Below the pieces are notes generated by a model. The model saw only the letters and a list, made by a program, of their open reading frames with translations, ran no database searches and had not been told where the DNA came from. 64,000 nt of DNA from Galdieria sulphuraria (taxonomy: Eukaryota > Rhodophyta > Bangiophyceae > Galdieriales > Galdieriaceae): the NCBI RefSeq assembly GCF_000341285.1, contig NW_005178414.1, positions 25,228 to 89,227 of the forward strand. The letters are read 5' to 3'. This document shows, piece after piece, positions 11,375-22,499 of the stretch (within the stretch, counting starts at the first letter, position 1; every line of letters begins with the position of its first letter). The position numbers and the translations under genes were made by a program.

Positions 11375-12388
11375 TTATTCGTTGTTGTCTTGGTCTAATT
11401 CTCTTAAGCACTCCATTATTCGCTCTTGCAACATACTAAGCTTCAATTTGGCTTCTTCCTTACTGGTCCCACTTATTTTATGCAAAGTTTGAGGAGTAGA
11501 CAAGTCAATCTTGGCTCCACTTCGTAACTGGATTTGTAGTGGAATATCTAGTTCGGAATAGGTCTCCAGTCCGTCACTTACTCGATTCGTTGTAGTTTGT
11601 GCAGGCGTCATATGTGATGCTCTCATTTCTTGCAAAAGTTTCGAAATGCTCTTATGCTCAGGTTCTGATTCTTTGGTTCCTTTTTGTTCACTTTGTAAGT
11701 TCTTTTTCCCTTTTGTTTGGATATTTCTGGGAGTTGCATTTTGTAGTCGCTGCTTTGTCTCTTCATTGACCCTTTCAGTTTCGGTTGTTACTATATTTGC
11801 TACTAACTTTCTCCTCCTTCTCATCACGGCAGATGCTGGTGTAGATGCCCATATATTTATATCGTCTGTTTCATGTCGATCTGTTGTAAGTGACTGTACA
11901 GAAGGCCTTGTAGCAGTTGGAGGAAGGGGAGGCTTTCTTCTTTTATTTTCAGTATCTTTGATTGAGGATTCAGGTTCATTCTTGGTTTTTCTCTTTTTCA
12001 CTCCGCTTCTTAGCTGTCTTTTAATACCCGTTTTGATTTCTGTCATTAGGAATGTCGATACATCTTCTCGATATTGTTGACGAAAGTCCGCCAGTGACAT
12101 CTCACGGACTTTCTTAGGTATCTTCACGAGTTGAACAGCCATACAATTCTGTAGAGTCACTGCGTGTGCTTCTGCCAACTCTTGCAACCCGCGTATCTTT
12201 GCTTGAAATTCCAACTCGAATTCGTCGAGGATTGAGTTGATTTTATTTCGAAACTCTTCCTTCTTATCTATTTGAGTCTCTGGAGGCAAGTTTTCTTTAC
12301 TGGTAGATAAATTTGTTTGTTGTGCGTCTACATTGGAAGAATCATTCGACGTGCTTTTGCTATTTGTCTGTCTCTTCCGTCCCACCAT
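11375..12388 (-). CDS. Borealin-like chromosomal passenger complex subunit
   Basis: A single exon of 337 residues. Residues about 45-105 contain a helix (KINSILDEFELEFQAKIRGL) ending in VKIPKKVREMSLADF. This resembles the Nbl1/Borealin N-terminal domain, in which a long helix ends with LPKALREMNW and binds INCENP and Survivin. The rest is basic, Ser/Thr- and Lys-rich and probably disordered, with nuclear-localisation-like clusters (KKRKTK, RRRRK). The C-terminal 70 residues regain helical character, as in borealin. In other eukaryotes the complex targets Aurora kinase to centromeres. The N-terminal match is short, so the call is moderate. It is convergent with DXR (52-bp gap). Confidence 0.6.
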   Translation of the reverse strand: MVGRKRQTNSKSTSNDSSNVDAQQTNLSTSKENLPPETQIDKKEEFRNKINSILDEFELEFQAKIRGLQELAEAHAVTLQNCMAVQLVKIPKKVREMSLADFRQQYREDVSTFLMTEIKTGIKRQLRSGVKKRKTKNEPESSIKDTENKRRKPPLPPTATRPSVQSLTTDRHETDDINIWASTPASAVMRRRRKLVANIVTTETERVNEETKQRLQNATPRNIQTKGKKNLQSEQKGTKESEPEHKSISKLLQEMRASHMTPAQTTTNRVSDGLETYSELDIPLQIQLRSGAKIDLSTPQTLHKISGTSKEEAKLKLSMLQERIMECLRELDQDNNE

Positions 12389-13621
<1,233 letters not shown>

Positions 13622-13754
13622 AAAAGACAATTTTTTAGTTTATAACTTTTCCTTCAACACTGTATATTCGCAAAAGTAGGAAAGAAGCACTCGTTGAAAT
13701 ATTCCAATTACCCCGACTATTTCATATGAACCGATCACTTTTCATCAACCCAAG

Positions 13755-15065
13755 TCACCTCATTTCATTTCTTTCATCCTCTAACAAGGACTTCATCAAA
13801 TGAATCAAGTTACTTAACCCAAACAAATAACCATCATTCTGCTGCTCTTCAACACAACGTTGTGTATGTGCAAAATCAATCATTCGCACATCCGAAATAG
13901 GACAGGTAGCCATCTCATCACCTTCATATACAAATAGTAAGGAGGAGGAATAAAAATTAAAATAATGTTGGTTCTCCAAATGTTGATAAAGCCATTGAAG
14001 CTTTGAAAGAAACTGTTCAATGATATCAACTCGCAAAAGTACTCCATTATGAAAAAATTCAAAAAGTTCATTCTTCAACTCATGAGACTTCAACTGACGG
14101 CCGTAGTATTTGTCATGAAATAAAAAAGTATGCGATGGCAGTTTATACACTTGCATGCCTGTAAAACGAATTCCAGTAGAAGATGAGGTCGTTTTTGTTG
14201 CTTTTTCTATATGTGCTTTCTTCTTTTCTTCAGTAGCATCATCATCGTAATGTCTTGTACCCATCTTACAGTCCAAAACACAGGGCTTCTTCAAATGACA
14301 AGTGAGGTCTTCAAGAATAATAAACGACTTGACTTCGTCTTCCTTTTGTAGCTCTTTCAATAAACAAGCTCTCGCCCAAGGATTGGTGTCCATGACCAGC
14401 TCTCCTACTTGGTCTTTCCAAATATTTCTCTCACTATCTTTCCTGTCTATGTGTAGAACCGTATTCACAGGCACCGAAGAGGTCTGTGAAAAGGGCGTCA
14501 CTTGGTTTTCCAGTATTCTCTTTGCCTTTGCTTGGGTCTTACGTTGACCAAAATACTTGGGAGTTACTGTACGAAGCCATTCAAGCTCTGAAGGCAAGTT
14601 GTCACTATAAATGAAGTTATAAAAGTCTATTTCCTTCTTTGCAGCAGGTTTCAAAACACGGCCTCTTTCAAAACTCGAGAGTGCGCCATGGCCACCTACT
14701 TGGTGAGGATAAGGAATGCCTTGAGAAAAAGCTTCCTCGCTACTTGTTCCAGAGTAGTTATCTTCGGCTTCTTCCACTCTTTCCAACTCTGGTGAATTAG
14801 GTTTGTCATTTTGGCAACCTTCCAAAATACGGGTCATAGGTCCTGTAGAAACCCTTTTCAATCCAGGTTTCGGTCCTTGTGTCGAAGAAGAAGGGGACGA
14901 AATAAATGCTTCTTCAGTAGTTGAAAGAAACGTTGCATCCGAATAAATGGTTTCGTTGGCAAAAAAGTGCTCCGAGGAACATAAAGTGGCTGGTGTTGTT
15001 TGGTGTTCTCGTTGTTGACTTAACTTGGCTAGTGCCTCCAAGCAGGTCGTACTTTTCTGGTCCAT
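13755..15065 (-). CDS. Inositol polyphosphate kinase (IPK/IP6K family)
   Basis: A single exon of 436 residues. The family signature PxxxDxKxG appears as PCVLDCKMGTRHYDDDA at about residue 258. Downstream are GIRFTGMQVYKL (substrate-facing strand), SLLFVYEG, and DVRMIDFAHTQRC followed by DGYLFGLSNLIHLM, the conserved DFAH and D-G-Y/L-G-L blocks. Members phosphorylate inositol phosphates or InsP6 with ATP. The TRHYDD-type signature resembles the IP6K branch more than IP3K, but substrate cannot be set from sequence alone. The N-terminal 150 residues are Ser-rich and probably regulatory. The start is the first ATG of the frame. Confidence 0.88.
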   Translation of the reverse strand: MDQKSTTCLEALAKLSQQREHQTTPATLCSSEHFFANETIYSDATFLSTTEEAFISSPSSSTQGPKPGLKRVSTGPMTRILEGCQNDKPNSPELERVEEAEDNYSGTSSEEAFSQGIPYPHQVGGHGALSSFERGRVLKPAAKKEIDFYNFIYSDNLPSELEWLRTVTPKYFGQRKTQAKAKRILENQVTPFSQTSSVPVNTVLHIDRKDSERNIWKDQVGELVMDTNPWARACLLKELQKEDEVKSFIILEDLTCHLKKPCVLDCKMGTRHYDDDATEEKKKAHIEKATKTTSSSTGIRFTGMQVYKLPSHTFLFHDKYYGRQLKSHELKNELFEFFHNGVLLRVDIIEQFLSKLQWLYQHLENQHYFNFYSSSLLFVYEGDEMATCPISDVRMIDFAHTQRCVEEQQNDGYLFGLSNLIHLMKSLLEDERNEMR

Positions 15066-15306
15066 GACTCCAAAGTTTTACTTCACTATCTAAAAGAAAA
15101 CGTCCTACTCTCCTGGTGCAATATTTTAAATATGTTACACATAACACACAACACTTTATTACGTGTTGTTTTCAAGAAGTTGTGGTTAGAGAAGCAGAAC
15201 TACAAGAAGCTCTACGAATCCCAAAGCCAAAAAAAAAGAATGAAAGGAATCGTTTTCTTTTTTATTCTGCTCCACAACAATGCCTTCGCATCTGTTGTTG
15301 AACCGA

Positions 15307-15965
15307 TTAGAATCTCATTTCATGAGGAAATTGTCCATAAGATAGTGAAAATCTAGAACATAGATAACTCTTCAAGAACGGTACTTCCTTCACTAAAGGA
15401 ACAAGTTGAGAATCTAGACTTTGTTGAGCCTTGATAAAAGTTTCCGGAAGTTTTGTTTTCCCAGTATCTGTCATTTCCTCTGTCTTTGGCTTTTTCTTAT
15501 TCTTCTTGAACCAGTCATCATCTACGGCTGGGATCTCCACTGATTGAATATCAACCTTGGTCCTTGTTGCAATAACATAACGTTGATTAACTCTACGCAT
15601 AGGAACTCCATTCAATGAATATGGTCCTGTAACCAATAAAAGGCCACTTGCGAGCTGCTTTAAGAATATTACTCTCCTTCCTCGGAAGCGACCACTCAAA
15701 AGGATCAAAACCGTGCCAGGAGTAATGGAAGCACGTAATTTGGTAGGCTTCTGCACTTTTTTCCGATGGACTCGCTTTCTTGGTTCGTCGTCCGCAGGAT
15801 ACCATTTTCTCTTTGGTTTGGTTATCTTGTCAGACGTTCTCGCCGACTGCTCTTTGTCTTGTCCAACCTTTCCAAAAAGTTTAGCATTTGGTGATTGGTA
15901 CAAGGAAGCTTGTTCACTACCTGTTCTTTCCCTTTCTGTTGAACTTCCCCACTTGTCGATGCCAT
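15307..15965 (-). CDS. RPL6: Cytosolic 60S ribosomal protein L6 (eL6)
   Basis: Exons on the minus strand are 15965-15921 and 15867-15307 (53-bp intron), giving 201 residues. The eL6 core is KWYPADDEP, then KPTKLRASITPGTVLILLSG, RFRGRRVIFLKQL, LLLVTGPYSLNGVPMRRVNQ and YVIATRTKVDI, ending FSLSYGQFPHEMRF. The body frame has no ATG upstream of KWYP. A 45-base first exon (MASTSGEVQQKGKEQ) therefore supplies the start, joined at donor GTAGTG and an acceptor after a TGCTAAA branch-like site and T-run. The acceptor is my best choice; two others a few codons downstream also keep frame. The length equals short eL6 forms such as yeast. Confidence 0.85.
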
Positions 15966-16263
15966 TGCAATACGGTAAAAACTGCTTGAATCGGCGTCGA
16001 CGACAAGTACTAATGAATGATTAAAGCTGATAGGAAGCGGGGCCTGTGAGAAAGGAAAGGGAGAGAAGCCCATTGGAGTTTTTTACATATCCAAGGAAAA
16101 CAAAGGAAATATGTTTTTTATTGGTAAATAGGCTTTCTACAGCAATATCAAATCCGTTCACAAGCACAGCTTCCGAGTTTCGACCTTGTTTTACCAACTC
16201 AAGTCTGTACAAAAGAGAGTTTCTATTAGATTGGTTTATGGCTTTTTCATAAAGACTTTGCAT
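15822..16263 (-). CDS. Possible small gene overlapping the RPL6 5' end (uncertain)
   Basis: Minus-strand exons 16263-16087 and 16043-15822 join in frame across a 43-bp intron with a strong pyrimidine tract (ends CCTTTCTCACAG), giving 132 residues. Exon 1 (MQSLYEKAINQSNRN...) has normal composition and a hydrophobic core (KHISFVFLGY). Exon 2 runs through the RPL6 start in another frame before stopping at 15822. It could be a short real protein, the 5' leader of RPL6, or part of a longer RPL6 transcript with an upstream ORF. I do not recognise the protein. Confidence 0.25.
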
Positions 16264-16454
16264 TTACTACTAGCTACTTAGTTCTCTCCTCGTTGTAGCA
16301 AACAACTTCAATAAGATTTCGGCCTGAGAAAAAGAGGCTTCTTATATTGCACAAATACCATGTGTCATTTTCAACAATATATGCAATATTGGAAACAATC
16401 CTACCATCCTCATAATAAAGCAGTTGTTTTGAAAATCGATTGTTGAAATCGTTG

Positions 16455-17258
16455 ATGATGGCGTCTCATCATGTATGGAAAAGTATGTTTTATCTATGGA
16501 GACAACCATATAAGTATTACTCTACAACAAAGAGCTATTGGGGGACACAAACTTGCTTCTCGTCAAGGCGACAACCTTTCTGTAGTACTAGCCCCGACAA
16601 GACAGCTGAACAAAATACTGCTCTCAACCAACAGAAAAACTTCCTTGCTTCACTCGTTGAAATGATTCCAGCGGGGATAACAGCCGCATACATTCACAAA
16701 GGTCACGATACTACTCATGGTGGTGGAGAAATGGTGTTAGAAGTTCCGCATGACAAGACAATACCTGTACTGCGGTTTCTTAGAGATCACTCTTCGTGTT
16801 TGTATGATTGCTTTATTGACTGTACTGCTGCTGATTTTCCTCAAAAGCCACAAAGATTTCGAGTAGTATACAATCTTCTGTCCCTTAAATATTCATCTAG
16901 AATACGAGTTCAGACTCACGTTGATGAGGTCACCCCGATTGAGTCTGCTACTTGTTTATTCAAAGGGGCGAACTGGCCAGAAAGAGAAGTATGGGACTTG
17001 TTTGGCGTATTCTTTTATAATCACCCTGATTTGCGACGAATTTTAACTGATTATGGGTTTGAAGGGCATCCACTCCGAAAAGATTTCCCACTAAGTGGAT
17101 ACGTTGAAGTTCGTTATGATGATACAGAAAAGAGAGTGGTTATCGAGCCAGTTGAAATTACGCAAGAATATCGAGCTTTTGATTACACAAGTCCTTGGGA
17201 GGTGTTTCCAGAAGGAGGTAATTTTGAAGAAGCTGAAAAATTACCAGAACGAGTATGA
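16455..17258 (+). CDS. NDUFS3: Mitochondrial complex I 30-kDa subunit
   Basis: This is the nuclear-encoded NADH:ubiquinone oxidoreductase subunit of the peripheral arm (bacterial NuoC, mitochondrial Nad9). A single exon of 267 residues. The first 60 residues are basic, Ser/Gln-rich and free of acidic runs, as in a mitochondrial presequence. Family blocks are [40 protein letters not shown] and [20 protein letters not shown], the last being the NuoC signature. The C-terminus PWEVFPEGG matches the family. The start is the first of two adjacent ATGs. Nuclear location is expected when nad9 has left the mitochondrial genome, or this is a nuclear copy; that cannot be distinguished here. Confidence 0.93.
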   Translation: MMASHHVWKSMFYLWRQPYKYYSTTKSYWGTQTCFSSRRQPFCSTSPDKTAEQNTALNQQKNFLASLVEMIPAGITAAYIHKGHDTTHGGGEMVLEVPHDKTIPVLRFLRDHSSCLYDCFIDCTAADFPQKPQRFRVVYNLLSLKYSSRIRVQTHVDEVTPIESATCLFKGANWPEREVWDLFGVFFYNHPDLRRILTDYGFEGHPLRKDFPLSGYVEVRYDDTEKRVVIEPVEITQEYRAFDYTSPWEVFPEGGNFEEAEKLPERV

Positions 17259-17375
17259 TCTCGAGTCGTTCATGTTATGAGTATTTGTTAGTTTCTCATT
17301 TAATTAGAGAATGACCAAAAGAAAAAATGAAAATCAGAATAAATTTCATTGCGCCAAATTATTGTTGGATTGGAC

Positions 17376-18078
17376 ATGACTGATTTTGTGGCAAGGTCCG
17401 CTTCCACTCCTGAAGAAACCAATAGTTCAGCAAATGTTGTTTCAGGTTCCGAGAACCCAAGAAACCCTGTCATGAACTTTTTTAGTGACAGACTTCCTAC
17501 TGCGGCAGAGATTCGAGAGCGACTTTTCCAAGTGTGGAGCAACTCCCAACCTTGGAATGAGTTTCTTAACACGTCACAGGTTTGCTTCCCAGTTAACTAT
17601 TTACAAACCGATAACCACCAAACTCGCTAGATGAACTTGCCGCCTTTTTCGGAACTGAAAGACAGGCTACAACAGAACTTGACACACTATGGACACAACT
17701 ATGCTGTTATACTCTTGGTGTTAAGTGGGATTACTGTGTATGTTTTGCTTTGTTCTTTGCTTTTTGGATACTAATACTACGCACAGCCTTGTGAGTCCAT
17801 TCGCCATTTTGGGTCTCATTATGATATTTGCTGCATATTTGTACTTGTTCGTTTTTCACGCAGATGCTCTCGTATTTGGAAACTTGCAACTGGATAATCG
17901 AGCCAAATCTATTTTTCTGTTAGTCTTCTCTCTGTTACTTTTAGGGCTTACAGGAGCAGGTGCAACCTTTACCTCCCTCGTGGCTGTAGTTGCTCTTATT
18001 GCCTTCATTCACGCCACTGTTCGAAAGCCGCCTGGTGAGGCAGATTTCGAAACGGCATATACGCCTGCAGTTGTATAA
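17376..18078 (+). CDS. PRA1-family membrane trafficking protein
   Basis: PRA1/Yip3 proteins bind prenylated Rab GTPases in ER, Golgi and endosome membranes. Exons are 17376-17579, 17631-17737 and 17787-18078 (introns 51 and 49 bp), giving 200 residues. A cytosolic N-terminus with QPWNEFLNTSQ (the family RPWxEF element) precedes a Leu/Arg segment. Two hydrophobic hairpins follow, the first joined by splicing (YAVILLVLSGITV then LVSPFAILGLIMIFAAYLYL). The second is SIFLLVFSLLLLGLTGAGA through VALIAFIHATVRKP, ending with the family-typical HA-RKP. The 3' end is convergent with ALG2, with 30 bases between stops. Confidence 0.88.
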
Positions 18079-18108
18079 ATTCAACCTGTGTTGTTGTTTT
18101 TGCTTTGT

Positions 18109-19383
18109 TCATCCACGTCCTACGTTGGACTTGGTTGTTATTAGCTCCGACACCATGTCGTCTAGTTGATTAGCCAAAGCTTCTCTAGAGAAACGCCGTT
18201 TCACTCGAAGGAAACCTTCTTCTCCCAACTTTTGAGCCCATTTTTCGTCTTCGAGCAACTTTACAATAGCACAAGCAAAGTCCTTTTGGTGAAGGTATGA
18301 AACAATAGAGTTTCACAACAAGGTGCAACCTACCTCAGGAGAGTCTTCGCAAAGCAATCCTGTCTCACCATCAATAATAGTTTCCTTTGGTCCACCGCTG
18401 TTGTGAGCAATCACAGGTTTCTTCATTGCCATTGCTTCTAAAGGAACAATACCGAAATGCTCATCGATGGGTGTGTAAACCACCATTTTACAACTTGACA
18501 ACAAAGATCTTCTTTCCTCATCAGAAATATTCAACAGAAATTCGACCTTACTGGTCAAGTCTAAATGTTCAACTAAAGACCTTAGATGCTGCAGACATGT
18601 GACGTTTTCATCAACCCGGGTATCATAGCCACCTGCTATCACTACCACCAAGTCAATCCACTGCTCATTGGTTAGCTTCTGTGTATCACGTATATATGCT
18701 ATGGCGTGAATTAACAAGTCAACGTGCTTCTTAGTTTCAAAACGATTCAAAGATACTATGGTTGTTGAAGATAGACTGTCCAGTCGTACATAAGGCTCCA
18801 CGGCAATACACGGATAAAGTACGGCAATGGCACTTTTCTTGGCTAGTTCAGGAAACGTGTCTTGAAACACTTGCGCCGTAAAGTGACTGTTGACCACTAT
18901 TCGTTGCGCCAGTGATAAGGTGTATTCCTCCATCTTGTCCATCCACCTTCGATAGCTGTGATATAAACAACTTCGGTTTTCTCTTTTAGCTAACAATAGA
19001 TCAGGAAAGTGGCAGTAAAACAAGGAAGGAATACCGAACAATGTCAATAATACAAGAGGCGAGGATACTGCATCGACTATTACAACGTCGGGCGTTGGTT
19101 CCACGAACAACAACCAAATAGTCAGCAAAAAACATCTCACAAGAGCACAGATGGCTTGAAACTTTCCAAATATTGTTCTTGGAATAATCATGAAAGGTGG
19201 CTTTACTATTTTCAAACTGCCGTCCTTGGTTTCGGGAAAGCATCTGTTGGGATCCCAAGAGGCGGTATATATCTTAACATCGTGACCCTTCTGTAAGACT
19301 GCCATAGCAGCGTCGACAAGCCACCTTTCTGCACCTCCAATGCCCAAGTCTGGGTGTATGAAAACCACTTTGTGTTGTTTCAT
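18109..19383 (-). CDS. ALG2: Alpha-1,3/1,6-mannosyltransferase ALG2
   Basis: ALG2 adds the second and third mannoses to the dolichol-linked oligosaccharide on the cytosolic ER face. Minus-strand exons are 19383-18334 and 18282-18109 (51-bp intron), giving 407 residues. The N-terminus FIHPDLGIGGAERWLVDAA is the Alg2 donor-fold motif. A hydrophobic region at about residues 80-110 and YCHFPDLLLA follow. In the GT4 C-lobe, EHFGIVPLEAMAMKKPVIA and NSGGPKETI carry the E-x7-E motif. The second exon supplies the final helix (DFACAIVKLLEDEKWAQKLG), otherwise missing. The true ATG is two codons inside the open frame. The gene is divergent from BUB3, with 39 bases between the two ATGs. Confidence 0.93.
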
Positions 19384-19422
19384 GAACACAATTTCTTACA
19401 AGAAGAATTCACCAAATTTGGA
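19384..19422. promoter_or_regulatory. 39-bp divergent intergenic region (ALG2 / BUB3)
   Basis: The only DNA between the ALG2 start codon (minus) and the BUB3 start codon (plus). Any 5' leaders must be shorter than about 39 bases or overlap the opposite coding sequence. Core promoter elements must overlap coding DNA. No TATA box is visible. Confidence 0.5.
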
Positions 19423-20514
19423 ATGCTGATGGAACCATCCAAGGATGCCGAACTCTATCCTCCGCCACTCGATGGAATATCAAAAGTTTGTTTTGGAACC
19501 AACTCTGCTTCGTATTTTATTCTTGCATCTTCGTGGGCTGGTAGTATATCCGTTTATGATTCCGTTGATGGAACTTTGCGTATAGAGTTTGGGAAAGCCA
19601 ACGAAAATCCACCGTTGCTGGACTGTGCTTGGATAGATGAACGTCAAGTAGTCGCTGGAAACAGTTTAGGACAAGTTTTATTATATTCTATGCAGTCGGT
19701 ACGTTGAATTTCTTCTCCAATAGCCTCCTTATTCGGTTATTAGACTTTACCAACTGAAGGCCAGTTGATTGGACAACACACTGCTGGAGTTCGCTGTGTG
19801 GCTTACAGTGAAACTATTGAAAGTGTTATTACTGCTAGTTGGGACTCCTCTATTCAAGTCTGGGATATTCGTGACAATTTATCGACAAGCAAATCTTCCG
19901 CAAGTCTAACAGGAAAGGCGTTTGCCTTGTCTTTGCACCAGAACACTTGTATAGTTGGTACAAGTAAACGCAAACTTGAGTTTTGGGATTTACGCAAGAT
20001 GGACAAAGCTTGGAATATTCAAGAGTCACCCATTCGCCAACAAATACGCTCCATAGCTTGCTCGCCCGATGCAAATCGTTTTGCAATAGGATCTACGGAA
20101 GGGAGAGTGGCTATCCAACCTTTTCCTTCTTTAGAGTCGAATGGATTGGAAACGAGTTCACACGCTAGTTTCTCTTTCAAGTGTCATCGACAGTCTGCAG
20201 GAGCTCCGGATGGTGCTGACTTGGTTTTCCCTGTCAATGTGATATGTTTTCATCCTGTTTATGGTACTTTTGCCACTGGAGGAGGTGATGGAGTTGTGAA
20301 TATATGGGATGGAGATTCTAAGAAGAGAATATGTCAGCTGCGTTCTTTTCCTTGCAGTATTTCCTCCTTAAGTTTTAGTTCAGATGGAAGTCAGTTGGCG
20401 ATAGCTTCCTCCTATACTTTCGAAGAAGGGGAACGAGATCATCCACCGGATGCTTTGTATGTACATTCTGTTGCAGATAATGAAGTATTGCCTCGTCACT
20501 TTCGCACAGAATAA
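19423..20514 (+). CDS. BUB3: Mitotic checkpoint protein BUB3 (WD40)
   Basis: BUB3 is a seven-bladed WD40 protein that recruits Bub1/BubR1 to kinetochores. Exons are 19423-19698 and 19744-20514 (45-bp intron), giving 348 residues. Matching blocks include the N-terminal PPPLDGISKVCFG, FILASSWAGSISVYD, TAGVRCVAYSE, ITASWDSSIQVWDIRD, IEGR-like STEGRVAIQPF, and SFKCHRQSAG. Near the end come FPVNVICFHPVYGTFATGGG and WDGDSKKRICQLRSFP, both typical of Bub3. The related mRNA-export factor Rae1 shares the fold, but FKCHR...YPVN favours BUB3. An alternative ATG lies two codons downstream. The 3' end runs toward the LHC gene on the same strand. Confidence 0.9.
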
Positions 20515-20640
20515 AAAAACATTTGTAAATAATCACATAGAAATGATTAGATCCATTCTTTTGTAGGGAACTTGCGTGTGGTGTTGAATTACCCAAACTA
20601 GTACGAGATTGTTGAGATTCGTTTGTGGTTAGATACAATC

Positions 20641-21429
20641 ATGTTGAATGCTGTCTACAGTGCTGCCTTTATTCCTCATCATCCTAGTTGGAAGATACTA
20701 AAGACTACACAAGGTTCATTATCTCGCCAATCTCTGTGTGTTCCCCGTCTGTTTCAAACTTTAGTATCCAACGCAAGTACCAAGTCCCTATCTGTTCCTT
20801 TTCTTGAGAGACCAAAGAATCTGGATGGGACTGCTCCTGGAGATGTAGGGTGAGTTGTGTCTTTTTATTTTGTCTCTTATTGATGAGTGAATATACTTAG
20901 TTTCGATCCTTTGTATATCTCCGACTTGTTAGATATTCAGTGGTTGAGAGAGTCGGAAATCAAACATGGCCGTATCTGCATGTTGGCTGCCGTGGGTTTT
21001 ATTGTTCAAGAATTTGTTCACTTACCGGGTGAAGTGTTCTCTAACAAAGTTGCCATTGATGCTCTATTTCAAGTACCTAGTGGAGGTCTTTGGCAAATTT
21101 TTCTATTCATCGGGTTGTTAGAATTTGTCATGAATAAGGGCAAAATGACGCCGTTGGATATGTTTTCCGATCCTAATAGAAAGCCAGGTGACTTTGGTAA
21201 GTTATCTTTTATATCCATCTATGGGTCGTTGTACTCAATTAACTCGTCAGGTTTCGATCCACTTGGTTTGGGAAAGGATCCGCAAGCTCGAAAACGATAT
21301 GAAGTAGCCGAAATCAAAAATGGTCGTTTAGCTATGTTAGCTGTGGGAGGTTTTATTCATCATATGTTATTGACTCATCAAGGCGTTGTTGAACAGTTGA
21401 CTCATTTCCGTTCTTTACCTGTCTCATAA
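20641..21429 (+). CDS. Chloroplast light-harvesting chlorophyll-binding protein (Lhcr type)
   Basis: Membrane antenna protein of the LHC superfamily; in red algae these serve photosystem I. Exons are 20641-20849, 20901-21196 and 21251-21429 (introns 51 and 54 bp), giving 227 residues. The presequence (about 50 residues) is Ser-rich and plastid-like. Helix 1 is SEIKHGRICMLAAVGFIVQE, the middle helix is GGLWQIFLFIGLLEFVMNK, and helix 3 is AEIKNGRLAMLAVGGFIHHM. The paired E-K-H/N-GR motifs hold chlorophyll ligands and the inter-helix ion pairs. Splicing intron 2 restores PGDFGFDPLGLGKDP. That intron is exactly 54 bases, has no stop and keeps the frame, so an unspliced read would look like normal coding sequence. 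Confidence 0.93.
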
Positions 21430-21596
21430 GAGACTTGAGTTCTTCTATTACATTTGGGATGCCATAAAAAGTCTTCGTCGATTTTATTGTTCTTCCAGAT
21501 AGGATTGTACTTTGAACTCAACGACTCAAAACACACAAAAACACACATATATTTATATATCTATAGGAGAGATATATGTCAATATGTATACATCGA

Positions 21597-22341
21597 CTAG
21601 GAATGATTCTCATGGTTGCTTTCATTTTGACTCGCATCTTTCATGGTGGAACCATCTTCTTCTACACCGTCTTCTATGCTTCCTATATTTGTCATTTCTT
21701 CAGAACCCAGTCCTTTGAAACCCTCTTCTTCAACCCCTACCTTCGTCACTACTGCTTTCCTTATCTGAACCAAAGTCAAGATCAGCCATGTCTTTAGAGT
21801 CCCACGCAGAACCTTTATCTATTTTATAGTGCTATTCAGACATCTCATGGTCACTTACCAAAGTCAAATTCATCTTCCGAGTCCTCGTCCTTCCAGTGTT
21901 CCCAGTCCACCTTGCAGTGGATGTTCTTCCCCGGTTGTTTCAACAATCTTTCCCAATAAGATCCCGTTTCTTTCTTCATAATAACAAACTGTATATTTCT
22001 AGCTGTTATATGATACTTTGATTCCTATTCCCCATAATTTCCAAGGTTTATACATCTGATCAGGTGACACAAGAGTCCATCTACTCACCTCTGCCTTGAT
22101 GGGATGCAACAGTTCCAAGTTTAGTTCATAATCAGCTTTCTCGTGTAGCTCTCCTCCTTTTCCTTTGAAACTGACTTTTCCTTCGTCTGTGAGGTGAATT
22201 TGTGCTTGGTTTTTGTCGACGTTGGGAACATCGACGGTAAGAAACAGTTTGTCCTTGCGTTGTGCCCAATAAAAGTCCGGTATATGACTATTTCTCCGTT
22301 GTCACTCCACTGTGCTGTTATTACAAAAATACTTACCTCAT
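21597..22341 (-). CDS. p23-like Hsp90 co-chaperone (CS domain)
   Basis: p23/Sba1 stabilises the ATP-bound Hsp90 clamp. Minus-strand exons are 22341-22337, 22287-22089, 22024-21859, 21791-21741 and 21682-21597 (introns 49, 64, 58-67 bp), giving 168 residues. The first coding exon is only 5 bases (ATGAG). The CS domain contains FYWAQRKDKLFLTVDVPNV, KVSFKGKGG, ESKYHITARNIQFVI and KKETGSYWERLLK. WxxW-like KVDWEHWKDEDSED is the p23 signature, followed by an acidic tail typical of the family. Every junction was set by phase and restores p23 sequence. The last intron is least certain; without it the protein would end 20 codons into exon 4. Confidence 0.85.
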
Positions 22342-22499
22342 AACTTGGTAAAACTTGGCAACACTTTTAATCCTCTCTTCACACACTCGCGTGTTTTCTT
22401 CAATCCCTTTCGGCCCTGAACCCTTTTTTTCGTCTTTTGGGCAAAAATGGTGGAAATGGCATACTTTCTAGAGACTTCTTTCGAAAATTTTCATATTTA

